Shown in pieces: positions 20,803 to 33,575 of a DNA stretch of 64,000 nt; the first letter of the stretch is position 1, and each line of letters starts with the position of its first letter. Both the position numbers and the translations under genes were made by a program. Origin of the DNA: Prunus persica (taxonomy: Eukaryota > Streptophyta > Magnoliopsida > Rosales > Rosaceae); the NCBI RefSeq assembly GCF_000346465.2, contig NC_034011.1, forward strand, positions 11,403,195-11,467,194. The letters are read 5' to 3'. Under the pieces are notes generated by a model. The model had not been told where the DNA came from and ran no database searches. It saw nothing but the letters and a program-made list of their open reading frames with translations.

Positions 20803-23800
20803 ATGCAGAGGCTCGCTTCTTTGAAACTGGCCTCAAACTTCCCCAAAAAGCTTTCAAACTCCTCCACCACCACTACTACTTCTTCAATCTTCCACTTTCA
20901 ACCACACAAATCGGTTTCTCTCACCAAACCACCCCAAACCCAAACCCAAAACTACTTCTTTAGCTCCTTCCCCGCACACCGGCTTCACCGTCTTCCTCAT
21001 TCATGGAGTTTGCAGCACACTCTGACACAAAAGATTCATGGGTTGCTCTCCAACACATTACTCAGACGGCAGTTTTTGGTGGGTTTCTCAAATACCCTTT
21101 TGAGAGCCTCAAGCAAGAGTCTTTCAGATTTCAGGCTTGGCTTTCTCAGAGTCCAATTTTCGAGACAGAGTGCTAAGTTCAAGTTCAACCCAAAGTTTAC
21201 TTCTCCTCGGAGTGTCGGGTAATGGTTTTGTTTTCTGTACATTGTCGAAGTTATCTGTTAGGTTAAGAAAATGAAGGAAAAGCTAGTGAATTCAATAACG
21301 AACTCCTAGAAGAATGAATTCTCCACAATGTTTAATCTTTTTTTTTTTTTTTTTCCCTTTTCCTTTCATTATCGTGGAATTCCTGGATCGAACGTTTGAA
21401 ATTTCCTTTTGGCGTATCTGCACGGTTGATTTCGATTTGACCAATTGTGATTGGTTGGGACAGAAAAGGACGACACGTATCCAATTGTGATTGGCTGACC
21501 GTACAAATATTTCTATTTACGTGCCCATTGCTTGCTTTTCTTCATCGCAAAAGCTCTTGCATTTTATTTTGCTAACTTATTCTGGCCGCATAATACCAAA
21601 ATGCAGGCTACTATTACAATAACATTTGAAGGACTTTTGTTAATTGTTATTTAGGAAATAGAGAACAAATTTGCTTGTGCAAAGTACTAGTTGTCATAAC
21701 ATGAGTGGGCGGAATAGGTCGGGGCATAATGCCTTCGTATGTGAAAAATTACCTTTAGACTATTGCTTGTAGTAAAAATTTTCTTTATATTATTTGGGTT
21801 ATAGAACATATAATAAAGGTTTCTGTTTGTGAGATTAGAGAGATGTAACTTTTTTTTTTTTTTCGATAGAAGAGATTTTACGTTACTTGAGGACAAGTGC
21901 TCATTTTCTCCACTTGAAGGAAAACATATGAACAAGATAAAGTTTAACTCCGTCTCTTGATTAAAAATGCAGAAAACCCAGGATCCACTTTGTATGCTCC
22001 TTTCCCATGCACCCCAAGTTTCCTGTCTCATTGTATGCAAGTTAATTATTTTCTGTCATTAAAACCTAGTTTCCTCCTCTTCGCAGGAGATCATGGCTCC
22101 GAAGGGTATCAGAGGGTGAGGACAATGACGTGGTTTTGGGATTGATTATAGCTAATGCTGCAGTGTTTTTGTTATGGAAGATTGCCGATACTGACTTCAT
22201 GGTGAAGAATTTTATTGTGAGTTCCTCAGTTTTGAATTGGCCAAGTGTTGTCAACTTGTCTTCATGGCTCTCTCTCTCTCTCTCTCTCGTTGAGAAATAA
22301 GAGAATTTAAGTAACCCTAAACTAAAGAAAAAAGAGTCAAGGAAGCAAAATGTCGACTAGCTGTTTTTTTCGTTTTTCACTGATCAATTTCCTAACTTGT
22401 TGATTTTCTCTAACCAGAATGCATTAATCAATGTTAGAAGTGGACGTCTTCACACGTTGATAACTTCTGCCTTCAGTCATATCGGCACTGAGCATTTCAT
22501 TCATAACATGATTGGACTATATGTTTTTGGGGCGCATGTAAGCTGATTTTCTCAGAAGCTTTTTTTTCTAATACTTTTCTTTTGGTACTGTGAGGTATTA
22601 AATTTTATTTTGACATATCTTTTAGTTGGACAATATATATTGAATTTGATCTCTTCCATGATTTTATATGAAGTCATATATTCAATCAGTTTTTATTATA
22701 TCCTTCTCTATTTTTTGGTGCACTGACCAGATTGAAAGAATTTTTGGGCCTCAATTTTTGCTGGGATTGTATCTAGCTGGGGCTCTTGGTGGCTCGGTCT
22801 TTTTCTTGGTGCACAAAACCTACCTGGCTGTGTCATCGATGGTAAAATGATACTCAGCTTATGTTCAAGGATAATCTACTGCGAATATACACACGTCTCT
22901 TGAGTATTTTTCATCATAATCAACTGTTTGTAGGGCCGGCGAGAGGAGAACAAAGACCCAAACAACCTGGCACTGGTATGATTTCAGAAACTCTTTACAT
23001 GTTGTGGTCCTTCCTTACTTAGGGCCGGTCCTGGGGTGGTGCAAGTGGCGTCACCACACACAGCCTTGATTTTTGAGACTGTTTTATAATGCCAGATTAG
23101 CTTCTTTTTATTTATTTATAAAAACGTGCCATGCATAATGCTAAGTTAATAAATAGGTATAAGAAATTCACACATGGACACGAAAGCTTCATATTTTCAT
23201 GGATTGTTTGAGTAAAGTTGACAAGCAAGCTTACTTAGTTTAGTTGTTATATTCTGGAAGGAAAAGTTGTTAAACTTTAATTCATTTCACTATAGCTTCT
23301 GTTTGTGGTATGTAGGGCGCAGGCGGGGCCGTTCATGCTATCATTTTGCTTGATATATTCCTCTTCCCAAAATCCATCTCTACTCCGGGATTCTCAAAAC
23401 CGTTGTTCCTGGTAAGTTTGCTTCTATATGTTGGGTTCAATGGTTGAGGCTATTAAGCAAATCCTTGAAAACTTACCTCTCCTTGTTCCCTTTTAGGGGA
23501 TCTTTCTAATTGGGAAAGATATCTTGAGGTTAATACTGGTATGTTGGTTATCTCCCTTGGTTATCTTCCTGTTTTCCCACACTTCTTTGTGTTTCTGTGT
23601 TCATTCATGGTTCATGTGTGGTTTTTATATTGGCCTTGAAACTGGGGAACACACACAGGCTCGGCCCGTAGGGTATGTGTGCTGTGCGACCACACAAAGC
23701 CTCCCAAAAAATGGGGCTCTTATTAAACCTTTTAGCCCAGCAATTACAGAAGCTAGGCCTTTCTGGTGTGGGATTAATGTCTTTTGAGTTTGGTTATCAT

Positions 23801-24140
23801 CATACAATGGTTTTCAACCAATCAATGATTTTACAGTTAGACCTTGTTTGTGCTTGCTTTTATTTTCTGCACGTATTGCCCTTCAAGTGAGGTAACCTAG
23901 AGTTGGAACCCTGTGCCAGGCAGAGGACAAAACTGTCTCATTCTTCTACCTGAATTATTTTGAACTCTAGAATTGTCTTCCTGACCCCATCAAACCAATG
24001 TCATTGTGATTTTCTAGTAATTTAGTGGTAACATTATTTTGTAATTGCAGGGAGACGAACAAATCTCAGGGGCTACACAATTGGGAGGTGCTGCAGTTGC
24101 AGCCATTGCCTGGACACGACTTCGAAAGGGGCGATTCTAA
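20803..24140 (+). CDS. Mitochondrial rhomboid-like protein (RBL12 type), catalytic dyad lost
   Basis: Eight exons join in frame: 20803-21218, 22087-22216, 22418-22537, 22731-22841, 22934-22975, 23316-23411, 23497-23538 and 24051-24140, all with GT-AG borders, giving 348 residues. Residues 1-110 are rich in Ser, Arg and Lys with no acidic residue, as in a mitochondrial presequence. The rhomboid core starts near residue 147 (DVVLGLIIANAAVFLLWKIA). H208 and N212 (HFIHN) form the HxxxN signature of TM2, and FGPQFLLGLYLAGALGGSVF follows. The conserved C-terminus reads GIFLIGKDILR, then LGGAAVAAIAW, then RKGRF. Active rhomboids need GxSG and a TM6 His. Here the first reads GAGG (Gly at about 276) and the second ATQLGG (Gln at about 329). 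The frame and splice sites are intact, so it looks like an expressed pseudoprotease rather than a decayed gene. Family membership is sure; the RBL12 assignment is from memory of the C-terminus. Confidence 0.88.
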
Positions 24141-26912
24141 ATTTTGTAACGACGGATTACATATAGAACACTTGGAAACTAAGTTGTATTTTTTATTTTT
24201 ATTTTTAAAGATAGTCCAGCATGTTAACTATTAGTCAGTGCCTAGCAGCTAGTTTTTCTCCTGATTTAAACTACCAGATCATCCCTTATCTCAGACCCCA
24301 GTTATTAATCCAGCTACATTTTGGATGCCCACCTCATATTTTCACCGCTGTTTGTTGTTCTGATCAAACAAAATTACAGAAGTGAAAAATATTTATAAAG
24401 TTCAGAACTTTTAAACAAAATTTGAGGCCCAAATCCAGTTCTATGGGCCCATATACGTGTGGACCGGAACCCATTCTGCTGAGAAACTGCCGCTACAAAC
24501 AAATCCATCCAAAACAATTCACAAGAACAGGGCAAATAAAAAGTTAGAAACAAGAAAATGGGGAGTTTGAGATCAAGTGGAGCAACTTGTGCGTGATAAA
24601 AGGTCAAGGTATATATTTTGTGTTGAAGTCCAGTCTCTGTCTTGTAGTCATTGTTTGTTTGAGGCACCATGACAGACAGCAGATACAGCTCTAGACGACA
24701 GAGATAGGTGAAGAAAGAAAATAAATTGATAAGGATATCTAACAACTGAGGTATTTATGTCTAAATAATATAAGTACCATATATCACTTTATAAATATGC
24801 TTTTTTTTTTTTTTTTCTTCAGTTTGTACGTACTTGCCTAGCTACTAATAAAGCAAGTGCGAAATCACTGTTAGACTAGGGTGGGCAACAGCCTAGTGCA
24901 ATTTTTTGGAAAAGTGAAAACTTGGTGTTAATTTTTATTCACCCCACTCATTAGAAATTTGCCGTCCTACTCCAAGAAAAAATTGACCTACTTTATCCGA
25001 ATAGCTCTGAAGAAAATGTATTGAGCTAAGTACACATAACAAAGGAAAAAGTAAATTTATAGCCGACTTGTTTGAAATTTTTTAGATCCGCCCTTGTTTC
25101 CAATTGGCTAGAGTACTAATGGGTAGATTTGAGCTTGAAATTCTTCTACGATACTAACTTGAAGAAAATTGAATATAAATTAGGGAGATTCACTATAATA
25201 CTCAATATAGGAGCTCAAATTATATAAAAAAAACCTATATGAAATGGACTTTAAAAACACACTTAAAATCCATTTACAACATAACAAAAAGGCTTTTAAC
25301 TTCTTTTAAATTACAAAACTACTATTGATCTCTTAAAACAATCCAACCTAAAAACCTCATAAAAAAGCCCAAAATACTCAATGGGGCATCAAAGTAATTT
25401 AATAATTAAAATTAAATTCAATAGAGCTAACGGTCATTTTTTGGGTATATTTATAAAAATTAAATAGTGTAGAATTTATTTATAATTTTAATGTTAAAAA
25501 TAGGTATATGAATAAAATATCTCTATAAATTAATGTTAGAAAACCAGATAAAACCCAATTCATGGTTGAGAGTCTTGACACTGATGCCCTTCTTACTCCA
25601 CTTGCTAAGTCCTAGTCATAGTTAAAGAAAGTATAATTTTATGGACCCACCAATAGCATGATTGGTATGACCACAAGCTCTCAAATCCCTTAGATATTGT
25701 TAATGGGAAATCTTTTTTCATTTTGTTTTTTTTTCCCCTTTTGATATAGGACAAGCTCTCAATCTTTTCGATGAAGTTTTACCATGGCATACGTTATGAA
25801 TATGTTTTCTCAATATTAAGCCTGAAAGTTATCACTATTGGTCGTAATTTGTCGAATTTTAGACGTTAATTTTTGTAGTTTTCATTTTAGTGATTTGACT
25901 TATATAGTTTAATATTCATCGCAATTTAAAGAGACGTTCAATTCAATTTTGTCCAAATTTCTGCACAAAATGGAAAATACCCTCAACGTGAGAGACACGT
26001 GATTATCGTGTCACAGAATTTTATGGATATCAAATTAGATGGGTTAAATTACTAGAGTATTGACACCACAGATGAAACCAAAAGTCGATGTATGTAGTCA
26101 TATACGAATTTAGAATTAGGTAGATTGCAACTAATTTTAAAACTCTATATAGGCTTTGCAATTGCTGGTTTGAGAGCAAATGAAATGCTTTTTGTTGCAG
26201 ACCTTAGTCATATTCTAAAACTAATGTGATATATACATACATCTTAAAGACAGCTAAGGTTTGTCTTTTTTCTCTGCGTGTCTCTAGAAATTGAAAGGCA
26301 GTGTCATTGTGTAAGTGGGTCACCGTTTAATTGCTTTCTTGCCATGCGCAATCAATTCATATCCATGTACAACAACACCCACATTGATGCCGATTGTGAC
26401 AACATCAACATGTGATCAATGAACAAGATTCTTCAATGTCAAAAGACATTTGTAGTCGTCCATCCATTTAGTTTCATAAGGTTTTCAATTCATTTGTAAA
26501 TGTTCATTTCGTGTTTATGTTTTGCATCTTGATATTGTCTGTAAAAACATTTGTGTTCTTCTCTGTCTCTATGTCTTGTATTTGGCCTTCTTATTATGAG
26601 GGTTTGCTCAAAATCGATATAAGATGTGGCATCTTCTAACTGGGCTCTTCCAGCACTGCTATATAATGTAACCTAGTATGATTGGACGTTTTTAACTACA
26701 TATATATAGGTACGATGTTGTAAACCCTAATAAACTGCATGGAGTAAAATTATCTTTTGGCATTTTTTTTCTCCTTCTAAACTTGAAATTATGATCCTTC
26801 CTTTGCTGAGCCATCTCATTTGAGGCAATTTCGGGCAAACAATTTCGATTTTCATTGTAATTTTTCTTTTTTCTTTTTCTGGTAGATTTTCATTGTAACT
26901 TGAAAGCATGTC
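24141..26912. other. Intergenic region, no gene recognised
   Basis: The 3' UTR of the rhomboid gene probably occupies the first 150-250 bp. The remainder is AT-rich. A 123-codon minus-strand frame (24374-24745) has no recognisable motif, no homology that I know of and ordinary noncoding composition, so it is not called. No repeat boundary was resolved. Confidence 0.5.
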
Positions 26913-26927
26913 AAATTGACCAATCGA

Positions 26928-27007
26928 GCCAAGAGCTTGTAGCTCAGTATCCGAGGTCTTATGTGTTTGAATCCCTCCTCCCTTAATAAGTTAATATCAC
27001 CCTGTCA
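26928..27007 (+). mobile_element. SINE-like insertion, about 80 bp, 15-bp TSD
   Basis: AAATTGACCAATCGA occurs at 26913-26927 and 27008-27022, directly bordering the insert. The body has tRNA-derived boxes: AGCTTGTAGCTCAG as a degenerate A box and GTGTTTGAATCCC as a B box. It is a short or 3'-truncated member. A related piece lies near 30462-30570. Confidence 0.75.
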
Positions 27008-27022
27008 AAATTGACCAATCGA

Positions 27023-28591
27023 TTGCAGCAAAGTTACACTCCTCGTAAACATGGGCCCAATCAGGACACCACCAAAGCCTTCTGTTATGCTCCATTAATA
27101 TTGGTACTACTATATATAGAAACCAGAAGAGCTGAAATTACATCACATTTTTGTCTAGCTAGCTTCTCATCTCTGTGTTCTGTGGAGTTGGGTAATAAAA
27201 AAACTCATCAAAATAACCATTTGGAAGTTGCTGCTGATGGTCCATAACTGGGAAATCAAGTTGATCAACTTTTGCGGCTATACTCTTTTACCTTTTAACT
27301 CTTTCCTTCTAGTGTACTTTTTTTTTTGTCTCTGAACTGAAACGTTTTCTGCATTTCTGAAGAGCGCCATTAATATATAGCCTTGTAGCCTTTAGAGCTA
27401 TGGTTCAATCTGTAGAGCATACTTCACTGTCTTTAGGGTTTCTAGCTATAACCAACTGCAACGCATCAGAAAAATTCAAAAGGAAGAGAAAAGGAAGCAG
27501 TTTTAGAGCATATATACAGTAAACCTATCATAAAGGAAAGTTAACTGCCTATAGCTCTGTAAATTTTTCTTATAATTTTTTTTTCTTGTTTTTGGTTATA
27601 GCTTCCGCAGGTTGCAGTAAATTTAGAGTGCAAGTAAACGTGGGCCAAAAATGAAAGCTGTGTGGTTGCCATAGAAGAGAAGCAAAAACAACTCGGCAGA
27701 TTCTGCCATCTCATAAGTACTTAATTGCATTCCGACAATCTATTTGCTCTCTTTCTTCTAGCTCTCCTTCAGAGACACACAGAGAGACACAGAGAGATAC
27801 AGAATATAACAGTGGGACATTTAAACCATCTCGGATCACGAGCCTGATTTGTGGCTTTCACATTTTCAACAGATGATTTATAGAAGAGGAAGGGTGATGT
27901 GAATTAATCATCTGCTTCTTTTCTCTGCCATTGTCCTTTTCTAGGACTGCTCCACCTCGTTGCTATATATGAATCATGATGGCTAGTTGCAGGGTTATTT
28001 ATTTACTTGGTGTTTTTAGATTTATTGCTGGAGAAAACAAATATATATATATATATTCAAATTTTGGGAATATTTGAGACAAAATGCATCATTATTAGTT
28101 CAACAACTCTTTGTGTTGATGCAAGTTTTGTTGGAATATGAGCCCTCATTAACAACTTTGGTTGAGTGAGAGAAGGCTTATTAATGGGGGAAAGTGCTTA
28201 CAAAAGCAAGGAGGAGAGACTTTTGGTTGAATTGGAAGAATCCATGATGATAATATGCTTAGGGTTTGTGACATAGAGGAGCCCTGAGCCCCTACAAATT
28301 GGGTGTCTCGTTTTAGGAAAAAGAAACCTTTCAAGCCGAGAGGCCCTACAAATTGGGTGTGAGTTCTTAGCCCACACACCACAACTTCTCAAGCTGAACT
28401 TAATCCTAATTCACTAAAGCAAGCAACCCCCCACCATTGATACCTAAATGAGTCTCCCTAAGGTCTTCATATCATTTTGGAGTTTTTGGGGCCTAGTTCC
28501 CGAAAAAATCATAAAAGGGGAACCGGAACTCTTTACTGTCCATTGAGCCAACTTGAACTCTCAACTAAAAATCGCTTACCATAATTAATGA
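27023..28591. other. Intergenic region, no gene recognised
   Basis: A 78-codon frame at 27011-27247 and a minus-strand frame near 28149-28392 show no domain, signal or repeat. A TA run occurs at 28041-28056. Nothing functional is supported. Confidence 0.5.
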
Positions 28592-28730
28592 AAGGGTAAT
28601 GCTAGTCTTACCACATTGTGTATCATCTCTCTAATAGAGGTGGAGCCCACTAATACAATGAGGCCCACTTCTATTAAAGAGGTGCTACACTATACGGTAT
28701 GAACAATGTGGTAAATCTAGCATTTTCCTT
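28592..28730. mobile_element. MITE, 139 bp, flanked by AATGA
   Basis: The inverted ends AAGGGTAATGCTAG and CTAGCATTTTCCTT are followed inward by complementary TTACCACATTGT and ACAATGTGGTAAA. AATGA is present at 28587-28591 and 28731-28735. The interior GGTGGAGCCCACTAATACAA recurs with changes in the element at 36122-36261. Superfamily unassigned. Confidence 0.65.
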
Positions 28731-28796
28731 AATGAAATTATGAACTCATATCAATACTTAAAATAGAATACCCCTCTGCAGCCCACTTTGCTGACA

Positions 28797-28935
28797 TGGG
28801 CTTAACCAAGTTGGCTAGAGCGGATGTGCTCCCCACTTTGCACCGGAGTTCGAATCTCCCTCCCTATAGTTTAGATTAGATTAACTTAAAATATCGTTTA
28901 TATAAAATAAATAAAAATTAAAAATAAGAGTTTTA
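28797..28935 (+). mobile_element. SINE-like element
   Basis: A tRNA-like A box, GTTGGCTAGAGCGG (28811 on), and B box, GAGTTCGAATCTCC (28846 on), are spaced as in Pol III promoters, followed by an A/T-rich tail (AAAATAAATAAAAATTAAAA). The cloverleaf is not intact, so this is not a tRNA gene. No TSD was established. Confidence 0.55.
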
Positions 28936-31900
28936 ATTAAATTCAAACTCGTCTTACCTTTATTGTAACAGAATTTTTGAAATATAGTGGGCTCTCGTTT
29001 TTAGAGACTAGTGGTGGAATTTTATTTTGATCCATGACACAAGGCTCAAGTTCACGAGAGCGTGGCTCAAACGGAAATTAAATTGAAAAATTATGTCTCC
29101 TTGAAGTTGAGGGGCGTTTTTAAGAGAATTCCATTATTAAGCTCAATAAGAAAATGTCAACTATGCCCCTTATTCTCCTTAACGGATTTAAATAATAGAT
29201 TGAATAGTTATATGGCTACTATTGCAATTCTCAAATCTCACTTTCTCATTGGTTCATACTTTTACACTTCCTTTTTTCTCTTAATCGCGTTTCACGTACT
29301 CTCTATTTTCTTTCGGATGGGACATATTACAATATTGTGAAGAGAAATATCATTACACTGAGAGCTATTTAACTATTTGGTGTCATGTAACGAACTTAAA
29401 ATGTCCAAAATGCCACAAACTAATATCACCTCGATAAGTGTATCTATGATTGTAATAGTCGACATAATGCTTAATTGTTTTTGCCATGGAAATCAAATCA
29501 AGATTAAGTTGGTAAGATGTTGTGGCCACTATAAAGTTATACACGAGACAAAAGTCTTAGATTGCAATATATGAAATTTTGGAAGTTAATTAATTTTAAG
29601 TTGAAAACTCCAACTTCAACTAGGTATTAGGCACACAATTCATCCACCTCTAAAGCTACGTGTTCTCGTTACCTAATCTAATACGTTCATATTTTCCGCT
29701 GACCTAAACCTAGTAGGAGGGCAAACTGCAGCTAAGTTTGGTTAATTATTAGTAGCTATCATCAATTAAACATGAGGGTAGTACTTCTTTTTAAAGAAAA
29801 ACAAAAATTAAAAAAATTAAAAAACAGATAGGAGACGAGATATACGAACTTGAGATCTCTTTCAATACTGAAAAAAGAGGTACCACTAGACTAATGACTA
29901 GTTTATGATAAGATTCAAAAGCAAAGATTTAAGAGAAGATTGCTAGCATTTCTCTAAACGAAATACAGCTACATTGTATAATTGTACTATTTGTAGTACC
30001 AATAGGCGTACTTTTTATGCTTTTCAAGATATATAAGTAATACCAGCTGTACTAGCACTCATTGAGAATGAGTGATATCATTAATTAAACCAAAGCTCTC
30101 CTGGGGCAGCTTAATCCAACCCTATCGCTTACCAGAGAGGTAAAATCCAATCCTTTTTAACTCTACTTTCGTAGCTCTTTTTCTCTATTTTATTTTAGTG
30201 AAAAATTTTCAATTGAATGCTCATACGTACCCAAAGAAAAAAAAAATCTCAATTGAATGCACCGCCCACTTTTTGTAAAACAAGACTATAGAGTTTAAAT
30301 TGGGAAGGCTGCAACCTAAATTCCGAGCTTGTAGTTTTCATATGATATATAGCAAGTAGGATAGGACTTAAAGCTACCTTAGTCGAAATAATGTAATTGT
30401 AGTCAACAATATTTAGTTGGCAAGCTGATTTCTGAGCATCTCCAACTTTATAGGTAGACATTAAGGACTTGTAACTCAAGTGATTAAGAGTATTTATATT
30501 GTATCCGAAGTCTTAAGTTCAATTTCATTCACTTAATATTACTTTTATAAAATAAATATAAAAACCCTTGCAGGCAGGCATGTAACATATGGCAATTATA
30601 TATCGTCCAATCGTTCTTCTTTCTTGCTGTATATTGTCCTTCTTCTTCTTTTGAGACACTTTTCTTTCGAATTGATGGTGGTGATAGGCTTTGAGGTCAT
30701 GATTTCTAATACCTTATCCAACCTTTTGTTGTGTAAATTATGTCATGCTTGTACTTTATGCATATGATTCTCGGTTTATATTCTTGAACGAACATACTTT
30801 ACTTCTAAAAAGACTATGTAGCTTGCATTGCATGGTCACAACTTTTTCCAACTTGTAGGAAAACGAAAATAAAAGAAAAGAAATACAATTTGGCAATTTC
30901 ATTCTATACCCACTCTCCCCTTTTTTTACCCACTTGGCCATCAATGGAAGATAATGGCTGCATATAGAATCTAAACCTTTATATACTCCATATTTTATAG
31001 CTATAAAAAATGAAAAAATAAAATAAAAAAAATCATGTTCATTGGTCCACGTGTTGGAAGCAAATGACATGGGCGGCCAATATCCATTTTGGTACAAGGA
31101 CAAGGCCCTTCATATATGGTGTGCTTGAGAAAAGATAGAGAAAACCCTTATGAAAATGAATTCTAGACATCTTCTTCATAGAGCCTTTTACATCAATAAT
31201 ATTCCTAAGTTCGTATAAAATAAAAAATAAAAAGAAAATTGGAGAATGTATGCACATTGCTGCTGCTTCTTTAGAGGCAAAGTTGCACTGCAGACTTAAT
31301 AAAGGCTACAAGCCTAGAAGTCACACCCTCATACGCCAACCACATACAACTCTTTCTCGATCTTATACGTCATCACATTAAAGAAAGGCATCTCTTCTTG
31401 CCTCTTGCCCACATAGATCTACATATATCTCCAACCCTAAAATAGATTTATAATTAAACCATCTCACCAATTAAATTATACTACATACGATGATTTGATT
31501 AGATAATTAAAACTAGTATTCTTAAGAGAAAAGTTTGTGTAACTCCCACCAAATGTATGAATACTACTAATCTAACCACCTGATCAAGGGCGGAGCCACC
31601 TAATTAGGCTAGGATGGGCTCTAACCCCGTCCTAGTTTTTGTAGGCATACAAAAATTAGGTGCTACTTTTTAGAAAATTTAGCCTACCAAGTGGAAATTA
31701 GCCCAACCGCTAATTTTTGCTTGAAAAAAACTTGGTAAAACCAAAGTTTTTCTCTAAATTTATTATGAAACTTGGTAAAACCGAAGTTTTTCTCTAGCTC
31801 TATATGTCTCATCTGGTATCTCTCTTATTTGTCTCCCTTCTTTTCCCCTTTCTTCAGTCTCTAATTTATTTATTTTTTGAACACAAGGATTGAGGAAGGA

Positions 31901-32319
31901 AAACTTGCTGCCGTTTGTTCCCTTTTGCTTAAAACCAAACACGGCAGTGACTAAGCTTGCCAAGTAAGCTCCTGTCCTTTGTAGCTAGCCATGTGACAAA
32001 CCCTGGATCGAACAGATTGTGGGAGTACAAAATGCATAAAAAAGAGCTGATCAGAAAAGTGTAGTTGAAGGGAGCACGTTTGTCGTTTATTTTAGTGAAA
32101 CCATACATATCTTTGTGGTGGAACTATGAGAATAAATATAAATAAATAAAGAGAGTAAAGGAACCAGAAAAGCTGTTAGATATCATTATCAACGCCTTCA
32201 AAAGGAGTGTGCGAAAGATGTAGTCACCGATAGTCGCCTCTCTATGAACCATGCACTCTAATCATAGCTAATTAACCCTAAACTCTTTTAATAACATATG
32301 CTTAAAAAGTTACTCTTAT
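28936..32319. other. Intergenic region upstream of the TCP gene, no gene recognised
   Basis: AT-rich sequence with stops in all frames. Frames such as 29062-29340, 30756-31103 and 31039-31257 lack recognisable motifs. A degenerate tRNA-derived SINE piece is likely at about 30462-30570 (AGGACTTGTAACTCAAGTGA, then an A-rich end). Confidence 0.5.
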
Positions 32320-32334
32320 AAAAGTATGAGAGAG

Positions 32335-32469
32335 GCCAACGAGGTCTAATTCAGTGGAAAAGGCCTTGAGTTGAAGACCAAAGATCTTAGATTCGAACTC
32401 CATGACACATTGACAGTGTGTGAGTGAGAAAATATCTTTCCCAAATATCTATAAATTTTTTTTTTTTTT
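32335..32469 (+). mobile_element. SINE, 135 bp, 15-bp TSD, in the TCP upstream region
   Basis: The body runs from GCCAACGAGGTCTAATTCAG to a T-run and is flanked by AAAAGTATGAGAGAG at 32320-32334 and 32470-32484. A B-box-like TTAGATTCGAACTCC is present, followed by GACACATTGACAGTGTGTGA. The same family occurs at about 38143-38320 (plus), 51896-52055 (minus) and probably 47261-47400. Confidence 0.85.
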
Positions 32470-32474
32470 AAAAG

Positions 32475-32477
<3 letters not shown>

Positions 32478-32558
<81 letters not shown>
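32478..32558. repeat. (GA)n microsatellite, 81 bp, upstream of the TCP gene
   Basis: About 40 uninterrupted GA units begin within the right target duplication of the adjacent SINE, about 1.0 kb before the TCP start codon. GA-rich tracts can be bound by plant BBR/BPC factors. A regulatory role here is only a possibility. Confidence 0.95.
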
Positions 32559-32560
<2 letters not shown>

Positions 32561-32878
32561 AAGACTAAGGAGTTGGGCTAGAGTTAGACATTGACTAGTT
32601 GAGTTTTGGTTGGGACCTGGTTTGTTATATATGTGGGTTGTGGGGTTGAGATGACCCAAGATTTTAATCTCCTCTAGCTCCCTGACCAAACTCTGCCACC
32701 CTTAACAGATGTATTTACAGCTCTCATAGTCATAGGCCAAGGTAGGAGTTTTCTTTCACATCTCTACATCTCCAAACCTCATTCACTGATTTCTCCTAAG
32801 CCCTTCAAACCATTCCAGTTTTCATTTGCAAAATCCCAAAATTCTTCTGGGAGTCTCTTCCCTTTTTCTTGGTATATG

Positions 32879-32903
32879 GATATATCATATATATATATAT
32901 AGA
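32879..32903 (+). promoter_or_regulatory. Possible TATA region of the TCP gene
   Basis: A TATATATATATATAGA-type run lies about 680 bp before the start codon. It would imply a long 5' UTR, which is plausible because 33000-33575 has no competing start-proximal TATA. The tract could equally be a chance AT repeat. Confidence 0.25.
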
Positions 32904-33575
32904 TACACCCAATACAATTACAACCCACTTCTGTTGTTAATTGAACTTTCCATTTTAATTCCCTTTTTTTTATCTTTAATACAGTAGTTTTGTGCCCACA
33001 TAGAAAAACCCATCAACCTAGTCTGCATGCTCTTACTCTTTTCATGGAGATGATATGGACCAATAAGTTTACCTTATCTGTAAATTTGTAGAAACAAAAC
33101 TGGAGTCAAATTTCTGGGTCTGTACTGGTGACTCAGGGTTTTTTGTATTTTGAGTGAGGGTTGTGGATTTTTTTCTTGTAGGGTTTATTGGGGTTAGGAA
33201 TCTGGAGATTGCAATGGCAGAGTTTTTGGGATTAGCAGCAGCAGCAACAGGTGTATCAGAATGGTGACAGTTTGCAGAGGAAGAGCTACAAGCAACCCCA
33301 ACAACAGCAGTAGATAGAGTGAAAGCAAGCAAAAGCAAAAGCAAAAGAAATCAACCATTTTTGAAGCCCAAAATCAGAGAAAAAAAATTAGGAATCTGGA
33401 TTTCCAAGAGAATCAGCAATATCTCCAACTTGTCCAAAACCAGCATCAAACACATGGGGAGCTCATAAGTTCTCACCCAACACAAACACTAGTAGCTCCC
33501 AACAACAACCACCACCAAATTCTAGACCACCAAAGCATTCAACAAGAATATGCAAAGCAAAGAGGAGGAGAGAGA

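Noticed and set aside
20803..21222. Exon 1 of the rhomboid gene as a separate 139-residue protein
   Set aside because: The TAA after GTCGG lies in intron 1. A GTAATG donor and a matching-phase acceptor at 22086 join it to the rhomboid core.
24374..24745. 123-codon minus-strand frame
   Set aside because: No recognised motif, low-complexity hydrophobic stretches, and position next to the rhomboid 3' UTR. Length is not unusual for chance in AT-rich DNA of this size.
28797..28870. Possible tRNA gene
   Set aside because: A and B boxes are present, but the acceptor stem and anticodon arm do not fold as a tRNA and an A-rich tail follows, so it is called SINE-like.
32880..33575. MIR-type hairpin or upstream gene in the TCP leader
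   Set aside because: No inverted repeat of precursor length and no known mature miRNA sequence was seen. The short minus-strand frame at 33069-33344 has no features.
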